Of a stretch of DNA of 64,000 nt, positions 1 to 8,735 are shown in pieces; the first letter of the stretch is position 1; the number at the start of each line of letters is the position of its first letter. The DNA comes from CAZSNT01 sp964607765 (GTDB taxonomy: Bacteria; Verrucomicrobiota; Lentisphaeria; Oligosphaerales; JABHEG01): contig CAZSNT010000033.1 in the NCBI GenBank assembly GCA_964607765.1, forward strand, positions 4,674 through 68,673, read 5' to 3'. The position numbers were made by a program, and so were the translations under genes. The notes under the pieces were generated by a model that was given only the letters and a program-made list of their open reading frames with translations, was not told where the DNA came from and did not search any database.

Positions 1-2
1 GG

Positions 3-1793
3 CCGGGCGGCAGTGAAGCGCTTGACTGGGCGGTGTGGAACGTGTCGGAATTGAAGGCCAGGACTGTTCGGCTCGAGATTGTGGACCAGGCCAAAGGCGG
101 CTGGGGCCACATTAACATCGACCATATCCTGCAGACGGACACGAAACCGGAGATCCTCGAGATGAGCAAGAGAGAGAAGGTATTCACGGTAGACAGCAAG
201 TACCTCATCATCCCGATCCGAAACCGCGACAAACGTGCCAAAGGCGGGACGCGGATCCATCTCTTCGCCGGCGACAGAGAGGTCCGAAGCTACGGACTGA
301 ACCTGGCCACCAAGGCGGACGGAGTGGACTGGTACGCGTATTTCACGATCGAAGCCTACAAGGGCAAACAGGCTCGTGTCGTGGTCGACAAGTGCACCGA
401 AGGAGGCTTCGCCCTGATCAGCCAGTCCGACACCATCCCGGGCGAGGAGAACTTCCACAAGGAGCCGCACCGACCCCAGTTCCACTTCACTCAGAAGGTG
501 GGCTGGAACAACGACCCCAACGGCATGGTGTATCACGGCGGCAAATGGCACCTGTTCTTCCAGCACAACCCGGTGGCACTGCCCTGGGGCAACATGACCT
601 GGGGACACGCCACCAGCACGGACCTGCTGCACTGGGAACAGCACCGGAACAAGCTCTTCCCCGGCACTATGGCCAAGGGCGCCTGCTTCTCGGGCGGCGC
701 CACGGTTGATAAACACAACACCGCCGGCTGGGGTAAGAACGCGCTGGTCGCGTTCTTCACCGACACCGGCCTCGGCGAAGCCATCGCATACAGCACGGAC
801 GCCGGCAAGACATTCACGTACTACGAGAAGAACCCCGTCGTGAAGCACAAAGGCCGGGATCCCAAAGTGATCTGGTACGCCTACGACAAGAACGACACAC
901 CGCTCAACGACAACGCCCAGGCGCTGGGCGGACATTGGGTCATGGTCGTTTTCGACGAGAACAAGGAGCACGGACGCAATGCCGCGTTCTATACCTCGAC
1001 CAACATGAAGGAGTGGGCCCTGCAAAGCCACCTGCCGGGCTACTTCGAGTGCACGGAACTCTTCGAACTGCCCGTGGCCCCGTCGTCGCCTGACGGCTCC
1101 GCCGCGACACGCTGGGTCGTGTTCGCTGCGGACGCGAAGTACGCGGTCGGCACGTTCGACGGCAAGACATTCACCCCGGAACACGAAGGCAAACATCAAG
1201 TGCATTGGGGGCCCTATTACGCGTCCCAGACGTTCGACAACGCCCCCGACCAACGCAGGATCCAGATCGGCTGGTTGAGGGTGAATTCGCCCGGCCCCTA
1301 CAACCAGCACTTCAGCTTCCCGCACCGCCTTGCTCTGCGCACCACCGAAGACGGAATCCGCATGTTCGCCAACCCCGTCAGGGAGATAGAAGACCTGCGC
1401 ACGAGAACCAACCGCGCCGAGGCCCGGGATCTCGTCGCCGACCAGCCGGTGGCAGTGCCTGTGGCCAGCGACCTGCTCGACGTGCGTCTGACCGTGGCCG
1501 TCGGGGACGCGCACGCCATTGAACTGAAGCTCCCGGGGCGTTCAGTCAAGTACGACGTGCGTGCACAGAAACTCGGCCCGGCCCCGCTCAAGCCCGCCGA
1601 CGGCAAGATTACCGTCCAAGTGTTGGCCGACCGCTCCCTCACCGAAACGGTCGGCAATGACGGACGCGTGTTCATCTCCGGCCCCGGCCCCGCGAGAATG
1701 GACGCCACCGAGGTGTCGGTCACAGCCCGGGGCGGCAACGCGAGACTCGTCGCCCTGGAAGCCCACGAACTCAAGTCGATCTGGCATGAATGA
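3..1793 (+). CDS. Glycoside hydrolase family 32 protein (fructan/sucrose hydrolase type), 5'-partial
   Basis: The reading frame is open from base 3 with no stop, so the gene begins upstream of the window; the GTG at 33 is internal. The first ~130 residues form a beta-rich module of the kind seen N-terminal to PVC family-32 enzymes (a GGWGHINID-type segment near 100-120). The catalytic domain starts near base 470. The nucleophile motif WNNDPNG lies near 505-522, the transition-state motif RDP near 855-863 and the acid/base motif EC at about 1047-1052 (ECTEL, where family members usually have ECPDL). The family hydrolyses beta-fructosides such as levan, inulin or sucrose with retention. All three catalytic acids are present, so it should be active. 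The stop at 1791 is followed in the same frame by a LamG-like remnant and a second family-32 gene. Exact substrate unknown. Confidence 0.9.
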   Translation, partial: PGGSEALDWAVWNVSELKARTVRLEIVDQAKGGWGHINIDHILQTDTKPEILEMSKREKVFTVDSKYLIIPIRNRDKRAKGGTRIHLFAGDREVRSYGLNLATKADGVDWYAYFTIEAYKGKQARVVVDKCTEGGFALISQSDTIPGEENFHKEPHRPQFHFTQKVGWNNDPNGMVYHGGKWHLFFQHNPVALPWGNMTWGHATSTDLLHWEQHRNKLFPGTMAKGACFSGGATVDKHNTAGWGKNALVAFFTDTGLGEAIAYSTDAGKTFTYYEKNPVVKHKGRDPKVIWYAYDKNDTPLNDNAQALGGHWVMVVFDENKEHGRNAAFYTSTNMKEWALQSHLPGYFECTELFELPVAPSSPDGSAATRWVVFAADAKYAVGTFDGKTFTPEHEGKHQVHWGPYYASQTFDNAPDQRRIQIGWLRVNSPGPYNQHFSFPHRLALRTTEDGIRMFANPVREIEDLRTRTNRAEARDLVADQPVAVPVASDLLDVRLTVAVGDAHAIELKLPGRSVKYDVRAQKLGPAPLKPADGKITVQVLADRSLTETVGNDGRVFISGPGPARMDATEVSVTARGGNARLVALEAHELKSIWHE

Positions 1794-2033
1794 GCAATCA
1801 ATGAAGCACGTCATGATGGTGTCAACACCACGATCCACAACCCGGGCACGGACAGGTTCCGCGTCGGTGCCAAAGTCGACGGGGGCTGGGAACGACTCCG
1901 CGGCGACGTGGCGGAGATCCTGGTCTACGACCGGGTGGTGGCATACGCTGACGTGGCACAGATCAACGACGCCTTGGGCAGCAAATGGGGCATCGGCAGA
2001 GCCGACAAGAAAGGGAACAGGAAGGTGGCGACC
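1794..2033 (+). pseudogene. Remnant of a LamG/concanavalin-like lectin domain
   Basis: The frame is open right after the upstream stop but has no ATG before 2034; its only candidate start, a GTG at 1908, has no Shine-Dalgarno sequence. The translation reads like the last ~70 residues of a LamG-type domain: a GGWERLRGDVAEILVYDRVV stretch, then an ALGSKWG ending, as in LamG domains that close many planctomycete-type secreted proteins. The upstream strands of the fold are missing. It is most simply the 3' end of a lost gene, or the lost N-terminal module of the next family-32 protein. It is in the same frame as both flanking genes, so a single ancestral multidomain protein is possible. Confidence 0.6.
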
Positions 2034-3611
2034 ATGTCCGAAAAGGAGATCAACAGGGAACCCGATTACACGTCCAAAGTCCCCCAGTTCACCTATCCCG
2101 AGACACTCGCGGAACAGGAAGAGGCCCTGAAGACCAATCCGCTGCTGGCACGCTTCGCCGCGTCGCGCCGGGAAATCCTCGAGGATCCGCACCACCCGCG
2201 GTACCACTTCGTCAGCCCCGAGAACCGGCTCAACGATCCGAATGGGCTCTGCTTCTGGCAAGGCCGCTGGCACATGTTCTACCAAGGCTACCCGCCGGAA
2301 GACCCCCGCCAGCATTGGGGCCACGCAGTCAGCGACGACCTCATCCACTGGCGTGATCTGCCCTACGCAATCTACCCGAACCCGGAGGACAAGTGCTTCT
2401 CCGGTTCCGCAATGGTCGAGGACGACCGCGTGATCGCCATCTACCACGGAATCGCCGCGGGCACGATGGTCGCGGTCTCAGATGACCCGCTCCTGCTCAA
2501 CTGGCAGAAGGTGACCGGAGACGCTGTCATCCCCCTGCCCAAACCGGGACAGGCCCGCCTCCCCTACAACATCTTCGACCCGTGCATCTGGAAGCAGGGC
2601 GACACCTACTACGCCCTGACAGCCGGCACTCTCCCCGAGGGCCCCGGCAACAAGCCTGTGCGCGCTGAGTTCCTGCACCGCTCTGCGGACCTCGCAACCT
2701 GGGAGTACCTGCACCCGTTCCTCGAAGACGACCAATACGGCCTGATCGGCGACGACGGCGCCTGCCCCTACTTCTGGCCCATCGGAGACCGCCACATCCT
2801 GCTGCACTTCAGTCACATGAGCGGCGGCAAGTATATCCTCGGCGACTACGACACCGAACGCGACAAGTTCGTCGTCACCTACGGCAGTGATTTCAATTTC
2901 GGCCCCGTCGCCCCCAACGGCGTGCACGCGCCCTCCGCCTGCCCGGACGGCAAGGGCGGCGTGATCACGATCTTCAACATGAATCCCGGCAAAGGCACCA
3001 AAGGCTGGAACCAGATCATGTCCCTGCCGCGACTGCTCACACACCGCGGCGGCGACGACCTCGGCATCGAACCCACCGGCGATATCGAGTCGCTCCGCAC
3101 CGACCACAAGCACGTGGATGCCATGACGCTGCCCGCAAACCAGGAGGTAGTGCTCGACGGCATCAGCGGCAACTCCATGGAAATCGTGGCGGAGATTGAC
3201 CCGAAGGGCGCGCAGATGCTCGAGATGAACGTGTTGCGCTCTCCGCAGAAGGAGGAATACACCCGGATCATCTTCCAGAAAAACCGCGGCTACGCGCGGC
3301 GGGACCGCGGCAGACGCCGCGAGAAGGACAGTCTCATCACAATCGACACAACCTACTCGTCCACGCTGCCCGACGCAGCCTCGCGCCCGCCCGAGATCGC
3401 GCCCGTCGACGCCGATCCGGGCGAACTGCTCAAGCTCCGCGTCTTCCTCGACCGCAGCGTCGTCGAGGTCTTCGTCAACGGCAAACAGTGCGTTGCCGTA
3501 CGCCTCTACCCCGGCCGCGAGGACAGCCTCGGCGTCTCACTCCGCGCCCAAGGCCGCGATGCCACCCTCAAATCCCTCGACGCCTGGCAGATGAAGAGCA
3601 TTTACCACTAG
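2034..3611 (+). CDS. Glycoside hydrolase family 32-like protein with a non-canonical acid/base site
   Basis: Family-32-like, 525 residues. The ATG at 2034 is preceded by AGGAAGG at a suitable distance; a longer frame back to GTG 1908 only adds LamG remnant sequence. There is no signal peptide, so it is probably cytoplasmic, unlike most hydrolases here. The nucleophile motif NDPNG is clear (about 2231-2245). The FDP motif (about 2574) stands where RDP is usual. The third motif, normally ECPD with the acid/base Glu, reads DDGACPYFW near 2750-2775, so the Glu position appears to be Ala. A C-terminal beta-sandwich with an FLDRSVVEVFVNG segment (near 3450) is typical of the family. This may be a divergent subfamily using another acid, or an inactive paralogue of the upstream enzyme. 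Confidence 0.82.
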   Translation: MSEKEINREPDYTSKVPQFTYPETLAEQEEALKTNPLLARFAASRREILEDPHHPRYHFVSPENRLNDPNGLCFWQGRWHMFYQGYPPEDPRQHWGHAVSDDLIHWRDLPYAIYPNPEDKCFSGSAMVEDDRVIAIYHGIAAGTMVAVSDDPLLLNWQKVTGDAVIPLPKPGQARLPYNIFDPCIWKQGDTYYALTAGTLPEGPGNKPVRAEFLHRSADLATWEYLHPFLEDDQYGLIGDDGACPYFWPIGDRHILLHFSHMSGGKYILGDYDTERDKFVVTYGSDFNFGPVAPNGVHAPSACPDGKGGVITIFNMNPGKGTKGWNQIMSLPRLLTHRGGDDLGIEPTGDIESLRTDHKHVDAMTLPANQEVVLDGISGNSMEIVAEIDPKGAQMLEMNVLRSPQKEEYTRIIFQKNRGYARRDRGRRREKDSLITIDTTYSSTLPDAASRPPEIAPVDADPGELLKLRVFLDRSVVEVFVNGKQCVAVRLYPGREDSLGVSLRAQGRDATLKSLDAWQMKSIYH

Positions 3612-3616
3612 CGCAA

Positions 3617-3646
3617 CGCTCCGTGGTTGCGGCAGACACCGGAGCG
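3617..3646. terminator. Possible hairpin after the family-32 genes
   Basis: Seven-base inverted arms (CGCTCCG / CGGAGCG) with a 16-base loop begin six bases after the stop codon. There is no T-run. It lies between convergent genes, where a bidirectional terminator would be expected. Confidence 0.3.
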
Positions 3647-3747
3647 CAACGCCAGGCAAGCGCCAGAACGAGACTGAGAGCAAAACCACCCGAACCCCGA
3701 ACCCTGAACACCCGAACGCCGCACGCATCCCACACCCGTAGGCCCTA

Positions 3748-4845
3748 TCAGTCCGATGCCAGCGGCAGCGTGACTTCCGCACCCGTGTGCCAGGACTTGT
3801 AGATCGCCAGGATCAACTCCACCGCCTTGCGCGCTTCCCGACCGGGCACCATGGGTGGACGTCCGGCCTTCACCGCCTCGCAGAAATCCTGGAGCTGGAT
3901 CGTGTGACCATCGGACGACAATGCAGTGTTGTCCGAAGCAGTCGTGGGCCCGCCGCTCTCCTCCGCATCGGCCTGGGTCTCGTCAAACACCGCGGCGAGG
4001 TCGACCTGCTCCACCTTGTGCGCCCCGTCGGCCACCTTCCCGATGGAACACTTCAATGGCCCCGCGCCAATCACAATCGTGCCGTTGGCGCCGTGGATCT
4101 CTGTCCGACAGCCCTGCCCGGGCACGACGGACGTGGTGCCCGTGATATTCCCGAACGCGCCGTTCCTGAACTTGACCACGGACGTGGACGTATCCTCCAC
4201 CTCGATGTCGCGTTGCAGCGTGCCCGAATAGCTGAACACACTCGCCACGTCGCCCATCAGCCACAGCAGGCTGTCGATGCCGTGTACCGCCTGGTTCATC
4301 AGCGCGCCGCCGCCGTCCAAGCCCCACGTCCCACGCCAGCCGGCCGTCAGGTAATAGGCCGGCGACCGGTAGTATTTCTGTACGCAGTCGCCCAGGACGA
4401 GCGGGCCCAGCATGCCCTTGTAGATCGCCTTCTTGGCGAGGATGTAGTCCTGCTGTGTCCGTTTCTGGAAAATGCAACCCAGCGTCACACTCGCAGACTC
4501 GCACGCCTCGATCATCGCGTCCATGTTCGCAAGCGTGATGTCGAGCGGCTTCTCGCACAGCACGTTCACGCCATGCTGCGCCGCTGCAATGGCGCCTTCA
4601 TGGTGCAGGCCGGACGGCGTGCACACGCTCACCGCGTCCAACTCGGGCTCGGCAGCGAACATCGCCTCGTGGTCCGGGTAAAATGCCACGTCGTAACCAT
4701 CGCTGCGCAGCTTCTCTTCCCGTGCCGGATCGACGTCACACACAGCCACAAGCTCCGCGCCGGGTGCATTCGTCGCCGCCTTCGCATGATGCGGCCCGAT
4801 CACGCCGTAACCGATGATACCCCAATTCAGCTTCCCGTCGCGCAT
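3748..4845 (-). CDS. Gfo/Idh/MocA family oxidoreductase
   Basis: 365 residues, cytoplasmic. An N-terminal Rossmann fold starts at residue 8 with GIIGYGVIGPHH, the dinucleotide-binding loop. The family signature CEKP follows near residue 98, then a C-terminal alpha/beta domain typical of the family. These enzymes oxidise or reduce sugars, inositols or their derivatives with NAD(P). The ATG at 4845 was chosen because GGAGAGAG lies just upstream and the Rossmann motif starts at once; the open frame extending to 5217 only runs through the repeated-motif region and is not coding. It is convergent with the family-32 genes and may process a released sugar. Substrate not predictable. Confidence 0.9.
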   Translation of the reverse strand: MRDGKLNWGIIGYGVIGPHHAKAATNAPGAELVAVCDVDPAREEKLRSDGYDVAFYPDHEAMFAAEPELDAVSVCTPSGLHHEGAIAAAQHGVNVLCEKPLDITLANMDAMIEACESASVTLGCIFQKRTQQDYILAKKAIYKGMLGPLVLGDCVQKYYRSPAYYLTAGWRGTWGLDGGGALMNQAVHGIDSLLWLMGDVASVFSYSGTLQRDIEVEDTSTSVVKFRNGAFGNITGTTSVVPGQGCRTEIHGANGTIVIGAGPLKCSIGKVADGAHKVEQVDLAAVFDETQADAEESGGPTTASDNTALSSDGHTIQLQDFCEAVKAGRPPMVPGREARKAVELILAIYKSWHTGAEVTLPLASD

Positions 4846-5291
4846 ACTCTCTCTCCAGATGACCGGGTTGAAAACACACAAACCTGCCAAACATGACCGA
4901 AAAAAGTAGCTGGGATCGGAGAGGACTGCAAGACAACGGACAGTCGCACCCCGAGAATGTCCGGAAAACGCCACCGCGAGCCCCCAACCGTTTTCCGGAC
5001 ATCCAGCACCGTCAACGGAGATGCCCACAGGCCCGAAGCATGTCCGGAAAACACCACCGTCTGCCCACCACCCGTTTTCCGGACGAGAAGAGAGAGGCGC
5101 AGAAGAGGAGACACGAGGACCAACACGACAGTGGAAGTGACGCAGGACCGGAAAACGGGTGCCACCGACGGGAAACCAGACCGTTTTCCGGACAGGCGGC
5201 AGAGCCCCTCTCAACACGTCCCCCCAGAAAAACGCCTGGGCCTGCCGCGGACGCGCGCGCCGCGGCGTTGCCGGAGCGTGTCCGGCCGCCT
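4846..5291. other. Intergenic gap holding a cluster of the dispersed GTTTTCCGGACA motif
   Basis: About 450 bases between two minus-strand genes. I see no plausible gene; open frames here are short and composed largely of the repeated motif. The segment nearest 4846 carries the ribosome-binding site of the oxidoreductase and presumably its promoter, though I could not pick a convincing -35/-10 pair. The middle holds the motif cluster listed separately. Confidence 0.6.
4958..5194. repeat. Six copies of the GTTTTCCGGACA motif in alternating orientation
   Basis: Copies: 4958-4969 (minus), 4990-5001 (plus), 5041-5052 (minus), 5074-5084 (plus), 5146-5156 (minus, variant GACCGGAAAAC) and 5183-5194 (plus). 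Adjacent copies therefore form inverted pairs with arms of 11-12 bases, so the region could fold into several hairpins. The sequence between copies is not conserved. The same motif recurs across the window in genes and gaps. Confidence 0.9.
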
Positions 5292-7151
5292 CTACTGCCG
5301 TCCCCGAAGCTCAGCGAGTAGATCGGCCGCCCTCTTGTCCCCCGAAGCCGCCGCCTCCCGCAGACGCTCCCGTGTCCGCGAGCAGTTCCGCAACGCCCAC
5401 ACGATGCGCCCGCGGCTCCCCCTGTCGCTGTCCGAGAGAGCCATCTCGATGAGCTGGTCCACCAACGTGTCCGATCTGTCCCGCACCACGGACAGCCCGA
5501 AGTACACGGCGTTGTGCCGCACGGCGCGATCCGGATCGTGGCCAAGCGCCATGAGGGCCTTGATCGCCCGGGGCTCCTGACGTCCTCTTGTGCACACGAA
5601 GTGTGACCCCAACTGCGTCGCTGCCACCCGCCGCACCTCGGGCTCCCCGTCTTTGGCCAGCCGTAAAAGACGCTCCAGTGCCGGCGCCGATCGGTTCTGT
5701 TCATTGCTCTGCAGTGCCGCCAGGAAACTCGTCCCCAGCTCGCGCACCTCAGGATCGCCGTCACGCGTGCACGCTTCGAAGGCTTCGTGGAATTCACTTC
5801 CAAACGCCCGGAACAGTCCGTGCCTGCGTACGGCGCGCAACGCTTCGCGCCGTACACCGCTGTCTTCCTTCAGCAAGAAGGCCCGAAGCCGCTCCGTATC
5901 GTCGTCGAGCAGCTCACGCTGCCGAGTTGCCGTCTGCTCAAGCGTCCACGCCTCGTAGTCCAACTCGCCACGAAGCGCCAACTCCAAGCTGGCAGCTCGC
6001 TCCACCACACGAGGATCTGCATGGACCAGATAGGGAGTCAAGAACGCCGTCATTTCCTCGTGAACACCCTTAGTGCCCCAGAGAATGCGTCCCACATTCA
6101 CGTGCTGCAGCGCCAGCTCCACCAGCCGCTCGAGGACGTCTTCCGGAACGGTAGGACGCAGCACCGACAGCCCGTAATACACTGCGGTGGCGGCCAAATC
6201 CGGATGGTACGACGCCAACACAGCCAACTCGATCGCGTCAGAACGTTGCGGCGATTTACCCCAGAGATAGGATGTGCCGATCGCTTTGAGGTACTCCTTC
6301 CTCCAGGAATCGCGACGTGTGGAGTCCGTGCCGCACAACCCCCGCCGGGTCAGCGCCATCTCCTCGGCAGGCGAGAGTCGGTCCCTCTTCTTCTGACGAT
6401 ACTCACGCCAGTACCGCGTGAGCTCCGCCCGCCCCTCCTTGCTCGCCGGGAAGTACCCGTCGAAGACCTCAATCCCTCCGCATACGCCCTGAACAGCCGC
6501 CGTCACCTCCCGCGTCTCCGCCCACACGGTCCGCAACCGCTGCTCGACCTGCCGAACAGTCTCGATCGCCGCCCAGTCGGGAAGCGCAAGCCAGCGCGGC
6601 GCGGTTGGCGAGACGTACATCGTGCCCTCTGGATGCTTGTTGCGCCAATGCGGATAGAGGCCCGGCACGGTCCCTAGTTTGGCGGGTGAAGCCACGGACA
6701 CCAGCCACGGCTCACGGGCCTCCTCCCCCTCTGCCGCAGCGCGCGCGGCGCGGTACAGTGACACCTTGGTGGTGAACTGCTGGTTCGGATCGCCCCACGC
6801 AGCATTCAGCAATCCCAGCCGCCAAGGGGGCGAGCAGACGATCGCTTCGCTCGCCGACGTCAAAACCACCAGGGGCGCACGTTTAAGCCCCTTCAGCATG
6901 GCCTTGCGCTGCCCCAGGCCGGACAGAGTCTCCTGCGCCCGCGAACGCCGACTCTCAATGAGACAAGCGGCGAACGCGTCCAGATTGCCCTCCAGCGCGG
7001 CCACAGCGTAGGCACGCGCAACTGCACTCACCGCCGCGACCTCGGCCGGAGGGGGGGCAGCAGCAGGGACGAACACGGAGAACAACACGAACGCCGCTGT
7101 TGTGCGTGCCAGTCCGGCCTGGATGAACTCTCGTTGCCCAGCACTACCCAT
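5292..7151 (-). CDS. Secreted HEAT-repeat protein of unknown function
   Basis: 619 residues. The start at 7151 is preceded by AGGAG; the leading segment has a basic stretch then a hydrophobic core ending in VPAAAP, a probable signal peptide. Residues ~40-300 match nothing I recognise. The second half (about 320-610) contains helical repeats of the HEAT type (DGEPEVRRVAATQLG, DPDRAVRHNAVYFGL, DSGVRREALRAVRRHG), a fold that mediates protein-protein contacts and is not catalytic. The sequence YGLSVLRP appears twice in similar form (YFGLSVVRD), showing internal duplication. It is followed after a short gap by GH29 on the same strand upstream, so the two may be co-transcribed. Function unknown. 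Confidence 0.75.
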   Translation of the reverse strand: MGSAGQREFIQAGLARTTAAFVLFSVFVPAAAPPPAEVAAVSAVARAYAVAALEGNLDAFAACLIESRRSRAQETLSGLGQRKAMLKGLKRAPLVVLTSASEAIVCSPPWRLGLLNAAWGDPNQQFTTKVSLYRAARAAAEGEEAREPWLVSVASPAKLGTVPGLYPHWRNKHPEGTMYVSPTAPRWLALPDWAAIETVRQVEQRLRTVWAETREVTAAVQGVCGGIEVFDGYFPASKEGRAELTRYWREYRQKKRDRLSPAEEMALTRRGLCGTDSTRRDSWRKEYLKAIGTSYLWGKSPQRSDAIELAVLASYHPDLAATAVYYGLSVLRPTVPEDVLERLVELALQHVNVGRILWGTKGVHEEMTAFLTPYLVHADPRVVERAASLELALRGELDYEAWTLEQTATRQRELLDDDTERLRAFLLKEDSGVRREALRAVRRHGLFRAFGSEFHEAFEACTRDGDPEVRELGTSFLAALQSNEQNRSAPALERLLRLAKDGEPEVRRVAATQLGSHFVCTRGRQEPRAIKALMALGHDPDRAVRHNAVYFGLSVVRDRSDTLVDQLIEMALSDSDRGSRGRIVWALRNCSRTRERLREAAASGDKRAADLLAELRGRQ

Positions 7152-7207
7152 CTCGCCACTCCTGTCTCTACTGTCTCTACCCGCGCCCCGAAGCACCACG
7201 CTGACCG

Positions 7208-8596
7208 TCAACGCAGTTCCACCTCGTGGATGGTCGGGACCTCGCTGGCCTCGAGAATGCTCAAGCGGAAATGCTGCGCCGTGACAGAATCAAAGGAGAG
7301 TTCTCTCCGCGCCCCAAGCGTCGTGCCCGCGACAATGGTCTGCCACTTGTCCCCTGCCTTGTACTGAAACTCGAACTGCTCAACGCGGTTCCACGCTCCC
7401 TCAACCACCACCACGCGCGAGATTGGCACCGGCTCGCCAAGGTCCACGGCCAACCAGCCACTCCGAGAGTCCTCGATACAGCCCCAACGCGTCTCAGGAT
7501 CGCCGTCAAACGCCATCCCGGGTCCGTGCCCCGGAATGCTCTGCCACGTGCCGGACGCCGTGGCTGCTTTGCCCTGAGACACTGCGGGCGGGGGAGGCGG
7601 CGGGAGCTTGAGTTCGCCCCGGATGTAGCGCCCCACCGTGCGCAGCGTTGCCACATCGATGTCGCGCAGCTTGCCCGCGTAATTCGGACCGACATCGATC
7701 GAGAAAATGTTGCCGTACTTCACCGCGCCCAGGTAGTCACGATAGACCTTTTCCGGCGGGTGACACAGGGCGTCGTGTTTGGGCAACGAGTAGAACCACT
7801 GCGCCCCGCCTCGGTGCGGAGGCAGGATCGGGTACGTGAACTCGGCCACGAGGAAGCCCTTCTGCCCGTCTTCCATGCCCTTGCCGTGCCGGCGCAGATT
7901 CCGCCCGCCGATCGGCCCGGGCCGGCCGCGCTCGCGCAATGCAATACGCCCCGCCGGTGTCCCGTGGTTGAACCCGACAAAGCAGTTGGGCTGGAACCGA
8001 TGAACCCACCTCACCGTCTCCTCGTGACTCAGTCCGCCATCATTCGTCGCGTGGTCCATCCAGAAGAACTCGATCGGCCCGTACCGCGTGCAGAGCTCCT
8101 CCAGCTGTGCTCTCTTGGACTCGGGATTCGCTCCAGACCGCGTGCCTTTCCGACCCGGCCAGCTCCAGTCACCCTCCGAGAAGTAGAGCGCAAGCTTGAT
8201 GCCGTATGCATCACAGGACTTACGCAGCTTCGCCAGCACGTCGACCCCCAACGGGCTGTTCGTGACCTTCAGTTCTGTGGTCTTCGTGTCCCACAAGCAG
8301 AACCCATCGTGGTGTTTGGACAGGAACAGGATGTAGCCCATCCCCGCTTCCTTCGCCGTACGACACCACTGGTCCGTGTCGCAGTCCGTGGCTCTGAAGA
8401 AGTCCGGACCGTGCGGCTCAGTAGTCCACTCTTTGCCACCAAACGTACTGAACGACCAGCAGATGAACATACCGAACCGCATAGCCTTGATCTGCTCCCC
8501 CCGCACCGAATCATCCAGCCTTGTTGGCGACTCCCCAACAACGTTTGGGACTGCCAGAACGACACCCACGATCGCTGCACAACAGACTCGTTTCAT
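7208..8596 (-). CDS. Alpha-L-fucosidase (GH29) with C-terminal F5/8 type C (discoidin) domain
   Basis: 462 residues. The start at 8596 has GGAGG six bases upstream, and a signal peptide occupies residues 1-20 (ending VVGES). The GH29 barrel covers ~30-330: KHHDGFCLWDT near 95 and the nucleophile segment EFFWMDH with Asp181. The family removes terminal alpha-L-fucose from glycans with retention. A proline linker (about 335-345) leads into a galactose-binding-like discoidin domain (~350-460) that would bind carbohydrate. It is probably periplasmic or exported. With eleven sulfatases nearby, a sulfated fucan or fucosylated glycan is a reasonable but unproven substrate. It is divergent from the DUF4832 lipoprotein gene. 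Confidence 0.88.
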   Translation of the reverse strand: MKRVCCAAIVGVVLAVPNVVGESPTRLDDSVRGEQIKAMRFGMFICWSFSTFGGKEWTTEPHGPDFFRATDCDTDQWCRTAKEAGMGYILFLSKHHDGFCLWDTKTTELKVTNSPLGVDVLAKLRKSCDAYGIKLALYFSEGDWSWPGRKGTRSGANPESKRAQLEELCTRYGPIEFFWMDHATNDGGLSHEETVRWVHRFQPNCFVGFNHGTPAGRIALRERGRPGPIGGRNLRRHGKGMEDGQKGFLVAEFTYPILPPHRGGAQWFYSLPKHDALCHPPEKVYRDYLGAVKYGNIFSIDVGPNYAGKLRDIDVATLRTVGRYIRGELKLPPPPPPAVSQGKAATASGTWQSIPGHGPGMAFDGDPETRWGCIEDSRSGWLAVDLGEPVPISRVVVVEGAWNRVEQFEFQYKAGDKWQTIVAGTTLGARRELSFDSVTAQHFRLSILEASEVPTIHEVELR

Positions 8597-8690
8597 AGCG
8601 TCCTCCATTTCTCGCGCCTGGCCTGTGGCCGCACCCACATGGAAATCTACGCAGACCGCCCTTACACTTCAACCCGGAACCGAATCCCCC

Positions 8691-8701
8691 GTTTTCCGGT
8701 C
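8691..8701 (+). repeat. Single intergenic copy of the dispersed motif (variant GTTTTCCGGTC)
   Basis: Lies in the divergent gap between GH29 and the DUF4832 gene. It matches the core GTTTTCCGG and the T-variant also seen at 29568 and in the 54.2 kb array. Confidence 0.7.
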
Positions 8702-8735
8702 ATCAGTGAAGGCACCAGAGGGGCGCACACCCAAG

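Noticed and set aside
3748..5217. The oxidoreductase frame extended upstream to 5217 (489 residues)
   Set aside because: The extra 124 codons are made of repeated motif sequence, no ribosome-binding site lies at 5217, and the Rossmann motif begins right after the ATG at 4845.
5292..6677. Plus-strand frames over the HEAT gene (e.g. 5787-6677)
   Set aside because: Shadow frames; the HEAT repeats read only on the minus strand.
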